DNA of 64,000 nucleotides, taken from Candidatus Campylobacter infans (lineage in GTDB: Bacteria; Campylobacterota; Campylobacteria; Campylobacterales; Campylobacteraceae). The first letter of the stretch is position 1; each line of letters opens with the position of its first letter. The notes under the pieces are model-generated. The model was not told the origin of the DNA and did not search any database. It saw nothing but the letters and a program-made list of their open reading frames with translations. Location of the stretch: contig SPMW01000003.1 in the NCBI GenBank assembly GCA_009827235.1, positions 32,494 to 96,493 of the forward strand. The letters run 5' to 3'. Positions 34,098-42,940 of this stretch are shown one piece after another. A program made the position numbers and the translations under genes.

Positions 34098-35444
34098 ATG
34101 AAAAAAATTATTTTAGGCTCGCTTTTAATGGCTAGTTTGCTATTTGGAGCAGGTGAAAAACAAGTAGAAATCACCCAAGCAGATGTAGAAACACAAAACA
34201 AAACATCAGACGCTAGTATGCAAAACATTACACCTAAATCACTTGAGGATTTTTTTGATGAGTTTAAAGACGAGTTTGGCATAGAATATAATATACCAAA
34301 TGAAAAAGGTATGGTATTTTATAAAGGTGAAGCAGAAGTGCTAGTAAAAGAAAAAGACGCAGATTTTGCCAAAGCACTACAAAATGCTTATAACAAGGCT
34401 ATGTTAAATCTGCAAGGTGAATTTATTAAAGATACTTTTGGCAATATAGCTACTAAAAGTATAAATTCTTTAATGAGCGATAATTCAACTAACGCAAAAG
34501 AATTTGAACCACTTGAAAAGGGTGGAATTTTCGCTCAAATAGCAAGAAAAATATCACAATTAACCGGAGCTCAACTAGATGCTGCATTAAGAGAGTATGG
34601 CATAACACCTGATGATCTTACATTAGAGCGTAAAAAAACATTATTCAAAGAAACTTTTGTTAAAGAGAGTTTAACAACTGCTTTTGGAAATATGAGTGGT
34701 TTAATAGCAGTTCGCACTGCCATAACACAAACAAAAAGAGGAAATTATCAAATAGGTGTTATCGCAGTAGTAAGCGATAAAACTAGACAAATCGCAAATG
34801 ATATGCGCCTAAAAAGAGCTTCTAAAATAACTGGTAAAGGTGGTAAGCCTATAATGGAGTATTTACCAAAAGATCCAAAAGGCTTTTTGCAAGAATATGG
34901 AACTCGCTTAGTGTATGATGAAAAGGGTGCGCCAGTTATTATTAGCTATGGTAATTGGGGATATTTAGCAAACTCTACTGATTCTAGAATACTTGATCGC
35001 TTAGAAAGAGTAGCAAAAGATACCGCATCACAACAAGCAGATGCCGCGATTATAGAATTTATTAAAACAAGTGTTAGTTATTCAAGTAAAACCGAAGTTG
35101 GCGAAATGCTAGATCACAGCGTTAAAAACATAACAAATCAATTAACTAACGAAAGCACACAAGAAGAAGCAGTTATAGCAAACACTATTGACAAAATGGC
35201 TCAAACCATAAGCACAAAAGCAAGCGGACAAATACGCGGTATTACAACCTTAAAGCGTTGGAATGTTACAGATGAAAATGGTATAGAACATGTAGGCGTA
35301 GTGCGTGCTTATTCGTATGATACATACCTAGCAGCTAGCGCAGCAATAGCACCTATAAAAGCAAAAGCCCCTGTAAAAAAAGAAGCCACTGGCACAAAAA
35401 TAGAGCGCAGATCTAATCCTGTAAATACCATCGATGATTTCTAG
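34098..35444 (+). CDS. exported protein of unknown function (Cj0092-like)
   Basis: The 448-residue protein has a signal peptide (about 1-17, LLFGA). It contains repeated GEAEVLVKEKDADFAKALQNAYNKA-type alpha/beta segments and a Lys/Ala-rich disordered tail. I do not recognise a catalytic motif. The same gene order (lipoproteins, then two exported proteins) occurs in C. jejuni Cj0089-Cj0093, as I recall. It is probably a periplasmic or outer-membrane-associated envelope protein working with its neighbours. Confidence 0.72.
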   Translation: MKKIILGSLLMASLLFGAGEKQVEITQADVETQNKTSDASMQNITPKSLEDFFDEFKDEFGIEYNIPNEKGMVFYKGEAEVLVKEKDADFAKALQNAYNKAMLNLQGEFIKDTFGNIATKSINSLMSDNSTNAKEFEPLEKGGIFAQIARKISQLTGAQLDAALREYGITPDDLTLERKKTLFKETFVKESLTTAFGNMSGLIAVRTAITQTKRGNYQIGVIAVVSDKTRQIANDMRLKRASKITGKGGKPIMEYLPKDPKGFLQEYGTRLVYDEKGAPVIISYGNWGYLANSTDSRILDRLERVAKDTASQQADAAIIEFIKTSVSYSSKTEVGEMLDHSVKNITNQLTNESTQEEAVIANTIDKMAQTISTKASGQIRGITTLKRWNVTDENGIEHVGVVRAYSYDTYLAASAAIAPIKAKAPVKKEATGTKIERRSNPVNTIDDF

Positions 35445-35453
35445 GAAAATAAT

Positions 35454-36656
35454 ATGAAAAAAATATTTTCATTTATTACATTATTTATATTGTTTTTAGG
35501 CTTTGCTAATGCAGAGGTAGTTACAAAAACAGTAACTAAAACAAGTTCTGGCGAAGGACACGGACTAACAAGAGAAGAGGCTATAAATAATGCTATCGTT
35601 GAAGCAATAGGCAAAATGGGCGGTGTAAATATAAACTCCATAAAAAAATCAGGCGTTTATGCAACTAGTAGCAATAAAGGGACAAATATATTAGACACTT
35701 ATAGTAGTGAAATAAGAAAAGCTACAAAAGGTAGAGCAGATAGCTATGAAATAGATGAAGCATACCAAGATACTGATGGCAAATGGGTAGCTAGAGTTAC
35801 AATAAAAAATTCAAAAACTACCAAATCCTATAAAGCTCCGGGGCTAAAAGCTAGTTCTAGGCGCTCAATTAGCGTTTTTGATAGCTCAATGCAAGAGTAT
35901 AGGCCAATGGGCGAAAGGCTTAAAAAGCACATAATCACCGATTTATTAGATAGTAGAAAATTTAATGTGCTAGATAGAGATAATGGCGGGTATTACGCTA
36001 TGGAAAAGGCCATAATTCAATCTGGCAACGCTTCAAATGATGAAATTTACAAACTTAAAAATGTGTTAGGGAGTGATTATTTTTTGATCTTTAACATAGC
36101 AGCAGCCCAAGCTAAGAGCAAAATTAGCAATTTAACCGGCAAAACTAGCACCAAGGTTGAATTAGCCGTGGATTATCAAGTTATTTTATTTGCCACAGCT
36201 CAGGTGAAATTTTCTAATACCCTAACAATGTCAGTAAGCATAAAAGATGATATCAAATCAAGCGAAAACGCGATAGCAAAAATAGCAGCTAAAATTAGCC
36301 AAGATATTTTAAACGCAATATATCCGCTAAAAATTGCTAGTATGAATGCAAGCGAGGCTGTATTTACACAAAAACTAAGCGTGGGCGATACTTATGAATG
36401 CTTTACCCAAGGCAAGGCATTAAAAGATAGCTACACCAAAGAAAGCACTGGCGATTCTAAGATAGAAAGCAAAGTAGGCAAGGTTGAAATAACCCGCGCT
36501 GATCCAAAACTATCTTATGCTAAGGTTATTGATGGAACTGTAAAAGAAGGTAATATTTGTCGTCCATTAGGTGGCGGAAATGGCCCTGGATACGACATAG
36601 GCCGCGATGCAAATTATCAAACGGGCGAAAATGGCGGTGTAAGCTTAGGATTTTAA
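35454..36656 (+). CDS. exported CsgG-domain-like protein
   Basis: The 400-residue protein has a signal peptide (1-20, ANA-E). An N-terminal domain (GHGLTREEAINNAIVEAIGKMGG) is of the kind seen in flagellar assembly protein FlgT-N and related proteins. A CsgG-like core follows (SISVFDSSMQEY, ITDLLDSRKFNVLDRDNG, VLGSDYFLIFNI). There is no lipobox Cys. It follows the previous gene by 9 bp and ends the operon at a clear terminator. It may associate with the LpoB-like lipoprotein through the shared fold. Confidence 0.75.
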   Translation: MKKIFSFITLFILFLGFANAEVVTKTVTKTSSGEGHGLTREEAINNAIVEAIGKMGGVNINSIKKSGVYATSSNKGTNILDTYSSEIRKATKGRADSYEIDEAYQDTDGKWVARVTIKNSKTTKSYKAPGLKASSRRSISVFDSSMQEYRPMGERLKKHIITDLLDSRKFNVLDRDNGGYYAMEKAIIQSGNASNDEIYKLKNVLGSDYFLIFNIAAAQAKSKISNLTGKTSTKVELAVDYQVILFATAQVKFSNTLTMSVSIKDDIKSSENAIAKIAAKISQDILNAIYPLKIASMNASEAVFTQKLSVGDTYECFTQGKALKDSYTKESTGDSKIESKVGKVEITRADPKLSYAKVIDGTVKEGNICRPLGGGNGPGYDIGRDANYQTGENGGVSLGF

Positions 36657-36682
36657 ACGCATTTTATTTAAAGCGTTATTTT

Positions 36683-36718
36683 AAAGCCTTGTTTTAAAGA
36701 GCAAGGCTTTTTATTTTA
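36683..36718 (+). terminator. stem-loop closing the lipoprotein operon
   Basis: AAAGCCTTG pairs with CAAGGCTTT across a loop of about 10 nt and is followed by TTATTTTATT. It is a good rho-independent terminator. Confidence 0.7.
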
Positions 36719-36763
36719 TTGCATTATTTTAAAATTTTCATAAAAAACTTAGCAATTTTTAGA

Positions 36764-36769
36764 TACAAT
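36764..36769 (+). promoter_or_regulatory. putative -10 box for ybaB
   Basis: GATACAATCGG contains TACAAT after a T run (AATTTTTAG), 23 bp upstream of the ybaB ATG. Confidence 0.45.
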
Positions 36770-36791
36770 CGGCGATTTTGAAGGATTATTT

Positions 36792-37094
36792 ATGTTTGAA
36801 AATATCGATTTAAGCAAAATGGGCGAAATGCTAAATAGCGTAAAACAAAAAGTAGAAGAGTTTGAGGTCGAAGCTGCAAAACAAAGCTACACCACAAAAG
36901 CCGGTGGCGGACTAATTAGCGTTACGATCGATGGCAACGCACAAATCCAAGATATAAGCATCGATGATGAATTATTAAGCGATAAACAAAGCCTACAAAT
37001 TTTACTAATTTCAGCCGTAAATGAAGCCTATGAATTAGTAAAAGAAGAAAAGAAAAAACAAGCAGCGCAGGCTTTTGGTTTTGCTGGTTTGTAA
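36792..37094 (+). CDS. ybaB: YbaB/EbfC-family nucleoid-associated protein
   Basis: The 100-residue DNA-binding protein has the family pattern GGGLISVTIDGNAQIQDISIDDELL and helices at both ends that form the dimer clamp. It usually binds DNA non-specifically and helps organise the nucleoid. It sits at the head of the ybaB, PDZ protein, ispA, tkt run, which is also seen in C. jejuni (Cj1642-Cj1645, as I recall), with a Sel1 gene inserted here. Confidence 0.92.
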   Translation: MFENIDLSKMGEMLNSVKQKVEEFEVEAAKQSYTTKAGGGLISVTIDGNAQIQDISIDDELLSDKQSLQILLISAVNEAYELVKEEKKKQAAQAFGFAGL

Positions 37095-37255
37095 ATTTTA
37101 AAAAAGTGGAATTTTAGAGATTATCTGGCTTAAAAATATCTTAAAATAACTATTTTACAAAATATTTAGTCAAATTTTAAGAATTTTAAATTTTAAATTT
37201 ATTAAAATTAACATTTTAAAAAAGCAAATTTAAAAATTTTATTTAAAGGATAAAT

Positions 37256-37672
37256 ATGAAAAAATTCATTTTAGCATTGGTGCTTTTAAATACTGCTGTT
37301 TTTAGTAGCGGTTATGAAGAGGCTTGGGAGGCTAGAAAAAATGGTGATTATAAAAAAGCTATGGAATTATATCAAAAAGCCTGCGATGCTAACGATGCTA
37401 AAAGTTGTAATAAACTAGGACTTTTATACAAAACAGGCAAAAACACAAAACCAAACAACAAAAAAGCCGATGAATTATATAATAAAGCTAATGAATTATT
37501 CAAAAAAGATTGCGATAATGGAGATGCCTTTGCTTGCTTTTTTCTTGGCGGAGCGTATAAAAATGGCCAAGAAGGCTTAGAGCAAAACAAAACCATGGCC
37601 AAAGATTATTATGGCAGAGCTTGCGATTTAGACCATCAGTTAAGTTGCGAGTATTATCAAGATTTAAATTAA
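37256..37672 (+). CDS. secreted Sel1-like repeat protein
   Basis: The 138-residue protein has a signal peptide (1-18). Three 36-residue Sel1/TPR-like repeats carry paired cysteines (ACDANDAKSCNKLGLLYKTG, DCDNGDAFACFFLGGAYKNG, ACDLDHQLSCEYY). The Cys-x7-Cys spacing is the Hcp (Helicobacter cysteine-rich protein) pattern, where each pair forms a disulfide. It is shorter than most Hcp proteins. It probably mediates protein-protein contact in the periplasm or outside. It has its own A/T-rich upstream region of 161 bp. Confidence 0.85.
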   Translation: MKKFILALVLLNTAVFSSGYEEAWEARKNGDYKKAMELYQKACDANDAKSCNKLGLLYKTGKNTKPNNKKADELYNKANELFKKDCDNGDAFACFFLGGAYKNGQEGLEQNKTMAKDYYGRACDLDHQLSCEYYQDLN

Positions 37673-37858
37673 CTCACTAAATCCAAAATAATTATTTCGC
37701 TATTAAAATTTTAATTTTATTCTTAATTTAAAGGCTAAATTTGCCCTTTTGAAAATAAAATCTTTAAAAATAGCGAAATTTTAATAATAAAATTTTAAAT
37801 TTGCCGATTTTGTGTGAGAGTTTAAAATTACTTTTAGGATTTTATAAAAGGGGATATT

Positions 37859-39004
37859 ATGAAGTTTAAAATTTTATCACTTTTTCTAGCGTTTAATAGC
37901 TTGGCATTTGGCGCGCCACGCCCGAGTGTCGAGGATTTACAATTATGCTATGATAAAAATAAAATTTCTCAGTTTGATTACCACGGCCACACAGCTATCG
38001 CACTCACTGGCAATCTAGCCGCTGTCTTACAAGAAGATAACAAAAGCTTAGAAAAAATTGATTATATCAAGCACGATCCGTATTTAGGGCTGTATCTTAT
38101 AAAAATGCCTACTACTTTAATAGCGCCTTTTATGATGGATGAAAAAGATATGAAAACTGATATGTGGGTAAATGTTTTAGAAGATAATGCCACGCAAACC
38201 GGGCATATTAAAAGCTTGGCTGGTAATTTGGGCGAGTTTGATGAGCTTAGTTATAGTGCTGATAAAAAGGGGCTTTTGTTGTGCGATTGTTGTTTGATGG
38301 TAGGCATAGCAAAAGGCGGTGAAAAATTTATTGGCAATAGATATTTACGCCATTTTATAAAATACAATGATGTGTATTATGGCGATATAGGCGCGGTTTT
38401 TGATGGAGTTAATGGTGATTTGGCAGTAAAAAGCGTTTATCCTTTTGGTTTAGTAAGTGGCAAAATGCAAGCTGGGGATAAAATTTTAAGCGTAAATGAA
38501 ATAGTGCCAAAAGATCTTAGAGAATTAAATGAAATGGTGCTTTTTGCGCCAAAAGGTAGCGTTTTGCGTTTTGAAATTTTACGCGCGGATAAAAAGCAGT
38601 TAATAAATATTGAATTACCAAAAGCCCAAGATTATGAAAAAAGCGAACATGAGGCTGTAAAAATCGCCATAGAAAAAGCACTAAATAATAAAACACAAAG
38701 CGATAAAAACACCACAAAAACAATCACCAAAAAGCAAATCCCTAAACCTAAAATTTTGAATGAATATGATATTTTACAACAAGATTATGGATTTAGGCTA
38801 GATAAAGCGATGTTTATTACAGCGATTACGCCAAATTCTCCAGCTCATCTTGCTGGGTTTGAAGTGGGCGATTTAATAATGCAAGTTGAAAAAAAATCAG
38901 TAAAATCAGCAAAAGAGCTACAAAATAAACTGAACAATTACCGCGTAAATCATATTTTAGTAGAGCGTGATAATTTTCAGTTTTTCATAAGGCTGAAAAA
39001 ATGA
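37859..39004 (+). CDS. exported PDZ-domain protein
   Basis: The 381-residue protein has a signal peptide (1-18, AFG-AP) and a beta-rich N-terminal domain with an odd CDCC cluster (about 141-144). Two PDZ-like domains follow (about 185-260, VFDGVNGDLAVKSVYPFG...GDKILSVNE; and 316-381, PNSPAHLAGFEVGDLIMQV), separated by a Lys/Thr-rich linker. No protease catalytic triad is visible, so it is probably a scaffold or adaptor. Its stop overlaps the ispA start (ATGA). Confidence 0.82.
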   Translation: MKFKILSLFLAFNSLAFGAPRPSVEDLQLCYDKNKISQFDYHGHTAIALTGNLAAVLQEDNKSLEKIDYIKHDPYLGLYLIKMPTTLIAPFMMDEKDMKTDMWVNVLEDNATQTGHIKSLAGNLGEFDELSYSADKKGLLLCDCCLMVGIAKGGEKFIGNRYLRHFIKYNDVYYGDIGAVFDGVNGDLAVKSVYPFGLVSGKMQAGDKILSVNEIVPKDLRELNEMVLFAPKGSVLRFEILRADKKQLINIELPKAQDYEKSEHEAVKIAIEKALNNKTQSDKNTTKTITKKQIPKPKILNEYDILQQDYGFRLDKAMFITAITPNSPAHLAGFEVGDLIMQVEKKSVKSAKELQNKLNNYRVNHILVERDNFQFFIRLKK

Positions 39005-39861
39005 GTTTAGATGTAAATGCTGTTTTTAGCGAGTATCTAAACACGCATTTACCGCGCATAAATAGCTTTCATCCGCATTTTAATGAAGCTCTTGCTTGGA
39101 TTTTAAATGCTGGTGGCAAGCATTTTCGCGCTCAATTAATTTTAGGCACAATGCTAGCTTTTAGCAAAAAAAACAAAATAAATAAATCCGCCTTAAAATG
39201 TGCTTTGGGCGTGGAGTTTTTTCATACTTATTCGCTAATCCATGATGATTTACCAGCTATGGATAATGCCGCATTTAGGCGTGGCGTGCAAACCTTACAT
39301 TTAAAATACGACCAAACTACGGCGATTTTAGTAGGCGATGGACTAAACACACAAGCATTTTATGAACTAAGCAAAATAAAAAAAGCTAAACTTTCTTATA
39401 AGCTTATTAAAATTTTAGCTTATAATGGCGGATTAAACGGCATGGTAATAGGTCAAGCTATCGATTGCTACTTTGAAAATAAAAAATTAGATTTAGTTAA
39501 ATTAAAATTTCTACACTTACACAAAACCGCGTGCTTGATAGCTGGTTGCATGCAAATGGGCGCTGTGCTAGCAAAACAAAATAAAAAAACCCAAAAAAGC
39601 GTTTATGATCTTGGATTAAAATTAGGCCTTGCCTTTCAAATACACGATGATATAATAGACGCAAGCGCAAGCCAAAGCATTGCAAAAAAACCTGTAAAAA
39701 ACGATAAAGACAAAAACTCATTTACAAATTTACTAGGCTTACAAGGCGCAAAAAACGCAAGAGATGAGCTAAAAGATCAAATTTTAAATGAAGCAAGCAC
39801 GCAAATAAAGCCCCTGCTTAATGATTTAATGCAAAAATATTTAAAGGATAGCGATGTTTGA
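39001..39861 (+). CDS. ispA: polyprenyl (farnesyl/geranyl) diphosphate synthase
   Basis: The 286-residue enzyme condenses isopentenyl and allylic diphosphates. It has a first Asp-rich motif DDLPAMD (82-88, the DDx4D form of short-chain synthases), the upstream GGKHFRAQL, and a second Asp-rich motif IHDDIIDA near 211-218. It is a few residues short of E. coli IspA. It overlaps the PDZ gene at its start and tkt at its end. Confidence 0.93.
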   Translation: MSLDVNAVFSEYLNTHLPRINSFHPHFNEALAWILNAGGKHFRAQLILGTMLAFSKKNKINKSALKCALGVEFFHTYSLIHDDLPAMDNAAFRRGVQTLHLKYDQTTAILVGDGLNTQAFYELSKIKKAKLSYKLIKILAYNGGLNGMVIGQAIDCYFENKKLDLVKLKFLHLHKTACLIAGCMQMGAVLAKQNKKTQKSVYDLGLKLGLAFQIHDDIIDASASQSIAKKPVKNDKDKNSFTNLLGLQGAKNARDELKDQILNEASTQIKPLLNDLMQKYLKDSDV

Positions 39862-41752
39862 AAAACAAGCAAATACTATAAGATTTTTATGCGCGGATAT
39901 GGTTGAAAACGCACATTCAGGCCATCCAGGCGCGCCTATGGGCTTGGCTGAGGTGATGGTAGGATTAATGCAAACCTTAAAGCATAATCCAAAAGACCCA
40001 AGCTGGCTAAACCGCGATAGATTGGTGTTTTCTGGCGGGCATGCTAGCTCGCTAGCTTATGCGTTTTTATATCTTAGCGGATATGATGTGAGTATGGATG
40101 ATTTAAAAAATTTTAGAAAACTTGGCTCTAAAACGCCAGGCCATCCAGAACTTAGCACGCCTGGCATTGAAATAGCCACAGGCCCGCTAGGTCAAGGCGT
40201 AGCAAATGCCGTTGGCTTAGCTATGGCTGCTAAAAGCGCACAAAATTTATTAGGCGATGAAATCATTAATCATAAAATTTATTGTTTATGTGGTGATGGG
40301 GATTTACAAGAAGGCATTAGTTATGAAGCTTGCGCGCTTGCTGGCAAGCATAGCCTGGATAATTTAGTGCTAATTTATGATAGCAATGATATAACAATAG
40401 AAGGCAATACTTGCATTGCTTGGAGCGAGGATATTAAGGCTCGCTTTGAAGCAGCTGGCTGGGAGGTAGCGCGCATAAATGGGCATGATATTGATGAGAT
40501 AGAGTTTGCCTTAAAAAATGCCGAGCATAAAGAACGCCCATATTTGATCATTGCGCGCACTACAATCGCAAAAGGTGCTTTGGAGCTTGAAGGTAGCCAT
40601 AAAGCGCACGGCGCGCCACTTGGAGCGGATTTATTAGCAAGAGCAAAAGAAGCAGCCAAACTAGATAAAACAAGCTCTTTTGTTGTAGAAGATGATGTAT
40701 TATTTGCCTTTCGCACGGCCTTAGAGCTTGGCGATTTAGCTCAGGCTAAATGGCAAGAAAGCCTAAATAATTTAAACGATGAAAAAAAATCACTTTTAAA
40801 TGCTTTATTAAAACCTGATTTTACTAAAATTTCTTGGCCTGATTTTAAAGGCGCGAAAATGGCTACCCGCGATAGCAATCACAAGCTTTTAAATGCCATT
40901 AGCGCGGCATTGCCTGGCTTTTTGGGCGGTAGCGCGGATTTAGCGCCAAGCAACAAAACAGAGCTAAGTTTGGCCGGGGATTATCCGCATGGTAAAAATT
41001 TACATTTTGGCATTAGAGAACACGCTATGGGTGCTATTTGTAATGCTTATGCAAGATATGGATTATTTTTGCCTTTTTGTGCTACTTTTTTTGTATTTAG
41101 CGATTATTTAAAGCCAGCGCTTAGAATGGCAGCAATTATGAGCTTAAAAAATTATTTTATTTTCACCCATGATAGCATAGGTGTGGGCGAAGATGGCCCA
41201 ACTCACCAGCCTATTGAGCATCTTAGCGCACTTCGTGCCTTGCCAAATTTTTATACTTTCCGTCCAGCAAGCGCTTATGAAAACACGCTTTGCTGGCAAG
41301 AGGCATTAAAATTAAATGCGCCTTGTGCTTTTGTGCTTTCGCGTCAAAATTTAGAAGCTTTAAATGAAAGTGTTTTTGGCGAAATTTCAAAAGGTGTTTA
41401 TTTATTAAAAGAGAGCAAAAATGCGCAAATCACACTAGTTGCAAGCGGTAGCGAGGTGGCAGTTTGCATTAAAGCAGCCCAAATTTTAGAGCAAAACGGC
41501 ATTAGCGTAAATGTGGCTAGCGCGCCGTGTTTTGAGCTAATAGCAAATGCGCCAAAACAATACTTAGAGCGCATTTTTGCTGGCAAGGTGCTAGCCATCG
41601 AAGCAGCTAGCGCGCTAGAATGGTATAAATACGCTGATTGCGTGCTTGGTATGGATAGCTTTGGCGAAAGCGGCGATGCAAATGAATTGTTTAGACATTT
41701 TGGTTTTGGTGCTGAAAATATCGCTAATAAAGCAAGTGATTTGATTAAATAA
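39854..41752 (+). CDS. tkt: transketolase
   Basis: The 632-residue thiamine-diphosphate enzyme of the pentose phosphate pathway has GHPGAPMGLA (about 23), GPLGQGVANAVG (about 111), the ThDP-binding GDGDLQEGISYEA...YDSND (about 149-176) and the transketolase signature GGSADLAPSN...GIREHAMGAI (about 356-396). It starts inside the last 8 bp of ispA and ends at a strong shared terminator. It is slightly shorter than the 650-670-residue norm. Confidence 0.96.
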   Translation: MFEKQANTIRFLCADMVENAHSGHPGAPMGLAEVMVGLMQTLKHNPKDPSWLNRDRLVFSGGHASSLAYAFLYLSGYDVSMDDLKNFRKLGSKTPGHPELSTPGIEIATGPLGQGVANAVGLAMAAKSAQNLLGDEIINHKIYCLCGDGDLQEGISYEACALAGKHSLDNLVLIYDSNDITIEGNTCIAWSEDIKARFEAAGWEVARINGHDIDEIEFALKNAEHKERPYLIIARTTIAKGALELEGSHKAHGAPLGADLLARAKEAAKLDKTSSFVVEDDVLFAFRTALELGDLAQAKWQESLNNLNDEKKSLLNALLKPDFTKISWPDFKGAKMATRDSNHKLLNAISAALPGFLGGSADLAPSNKTELSLAGDYPHGKNLHFGIREHAMGAICNAYARYGLFLPFCATFFVFSDYLKPALRMAAIMSLKNYFIFTHDSIGVGEDGPTHQPIEHLSALRALPNFYTFRPASAYENTLCWQEALKLNAPCAFVLSRQNLEALNESVFGEISKGVYLLKESKNAQITLVASGSEVAVCIKAAQILEQNGISVNVASAPCFELIANAPKQYLERIFAGKVLAIEAASALEWYKYADCVLGMDSFGESGDANELFRHFGFGAENIANKASDLIK

Positions 41753-41770
41753 ACAATCTCTAATTATATT

Positions 41771-41800
41771 TTAGCCCTTTGAATATAAAGGGCTAATTTT
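41771..41800. terminator. bidirectional terminator between tkt and infA
   Basis: TTAGCCCTTT and AAAGGGCTAA form perfect 10-bp arms with a 6-nt loop, flanked by TTTT on the plus strand and A/T-rich DNA on the other. It lies between convergent operons. Confidence 0.75.
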
Positions 41801-41957
41801 ACATTCATAAAATTTTAATATATTTTTTATAAAGATAGAGCTTATAAATTATACAAGCACAAAAATAATTTAAGAAATTTAAACTCAAAAATACGCTTAA
41901 TTAAAATTTAAAAGCTAGAAAGCAACACTAATTATTTAAAATTTTAAATTAAATAAA

Positions 41958-42176
41958 TTATTTATATCTATAAGTTATTCGCCCTTTATCTAAGCTATAT
42001 GGAGTAAGCTCTACTTTTACCTTATCGCCTGGCATAATCTTAATATAATGCATACGCATTTTGCCTGCGATATGACAAAGTATTATATGCTTATTATCAA
42101 GCTCTACTTTAAAGGTCGCATTTGGTAGTGCTTCTATTACATTGCCGTCTATTTCTATAACATCGTCTTTTGCCAT
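41958..42176 (-). CDS. infA: translation initiation factor IF-1
   Basis: The 72-residue OB-fold protein has the usual IF-1 length, with [21 protein letters not shown] and the conserved [34 protein letters not shown] end. It is the last gene of the rplF-infA run. No rpmJ is found in the 205 bp downstream, where it often follows infA in bacteria. Confidence 0.97.
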   Translation of the reverse strand: MAKDDVIEIDGNVIEALPNATFKVELDNKHIILCHIAGKMRMHYIKIMPGDKVKVELTPYSLDKGRITYRYK

Positions 42177-42184
42177 TTTTGCCT

Positions 42185-42940
42185 CTATTTACTAAGTATA
42201 TGCGCTCTGCCATCAATCATAGCTAAGCAATGCTCATAATGTGCGGTGTTTAATCCATCTTTGCAACGAGTTGTCCATTTATCAGCAGCGATAACTGGCG
42301 TGCCGTCTTTTTGGCATATCATCGGCTCTATGCAAAATACCATGCCATTGCGAATTTTTGGACCTGATTTTGGATTTTGACCTTCTAAATAATTTGGAAT
42401 TTCTGGCTCTTCGTGAGCATTACGCCCTATGCCATGCCCACAAAAACCTAAAAGCGGAGTAAAACCACGAGCTTTTATAAAATTTTCAAGGTGAGCGCAC
42501 AGCTCTTTAAAATGCATACCAGCGCGCACAAATTCAATCGCATCATACAAAGCATCTTTGCTACAAGCTATCAAAGCCTTGTCTTGTTCGCTGATCTTAC
42601 CAACACCAAAAGTGCGTGCGCTATCACCAAAATAGCCATTAAGCTTGGCGCCTAAATCTACGCTTACAATATCGCCCTCTTTTAATTTATAATCACTTGG
42701 AATTCCGTGGATTATCACATCATTTACGCTGATGCAAGTTGCATTTGGAAATCCATAAAGTCCTTTAAATGCGGGCGTTGCGCCATTTTCTAAAATCACT
42801 TCTTCGCAAGCTTTATCGATTTCAAGCAAGCTAAGCCCCGGCGCTATTAAAGCCTGCGCCTTATCAAGCGCAAGAGAAACTATATGATTGCTCTTGCGCA
42901 AGGCTTCTATATCCTTTGGCGTTTTTATGCTAATTGCCAT
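42185..42940 (-). CDS. map: methionine aminopeptidase type I
   Basis: The 251-residue dinuclear metallo-enzyme removes initiator methionine. The metal ligands are visible in [19 protein letters not shown] (two Asp), [17 protein letters not shown] (His), IEPM (Glu) and the late YEHCLA region (Glu). It starts immediately after the secY stop and precedes infA by 8 bp. This is the classical secY-map-infA order. Confidence 0.96.
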   Translation of the reverse strand: MAISIKTPKDIEALRKSNHIVSLALDKAQALIAPGLSLLEIDKACEEVILENGATPAFKGLYGFPNATCISVNDVIIHGIPSDYKLKEGDIVSVDLGAKLNGYFGDSARTFGVGKISEQDKALIACSKDALYDAIEFVRAGMHFKELCAHLENFIKARGFTPLLGFCGHGIGRNAHEEPEIPNYLEGQNPKSGPKIRNGMVFCIEPMICQKDGTPVIAADKWTTRCKDGLNTAHYEHCLAMIDGRAHILSK

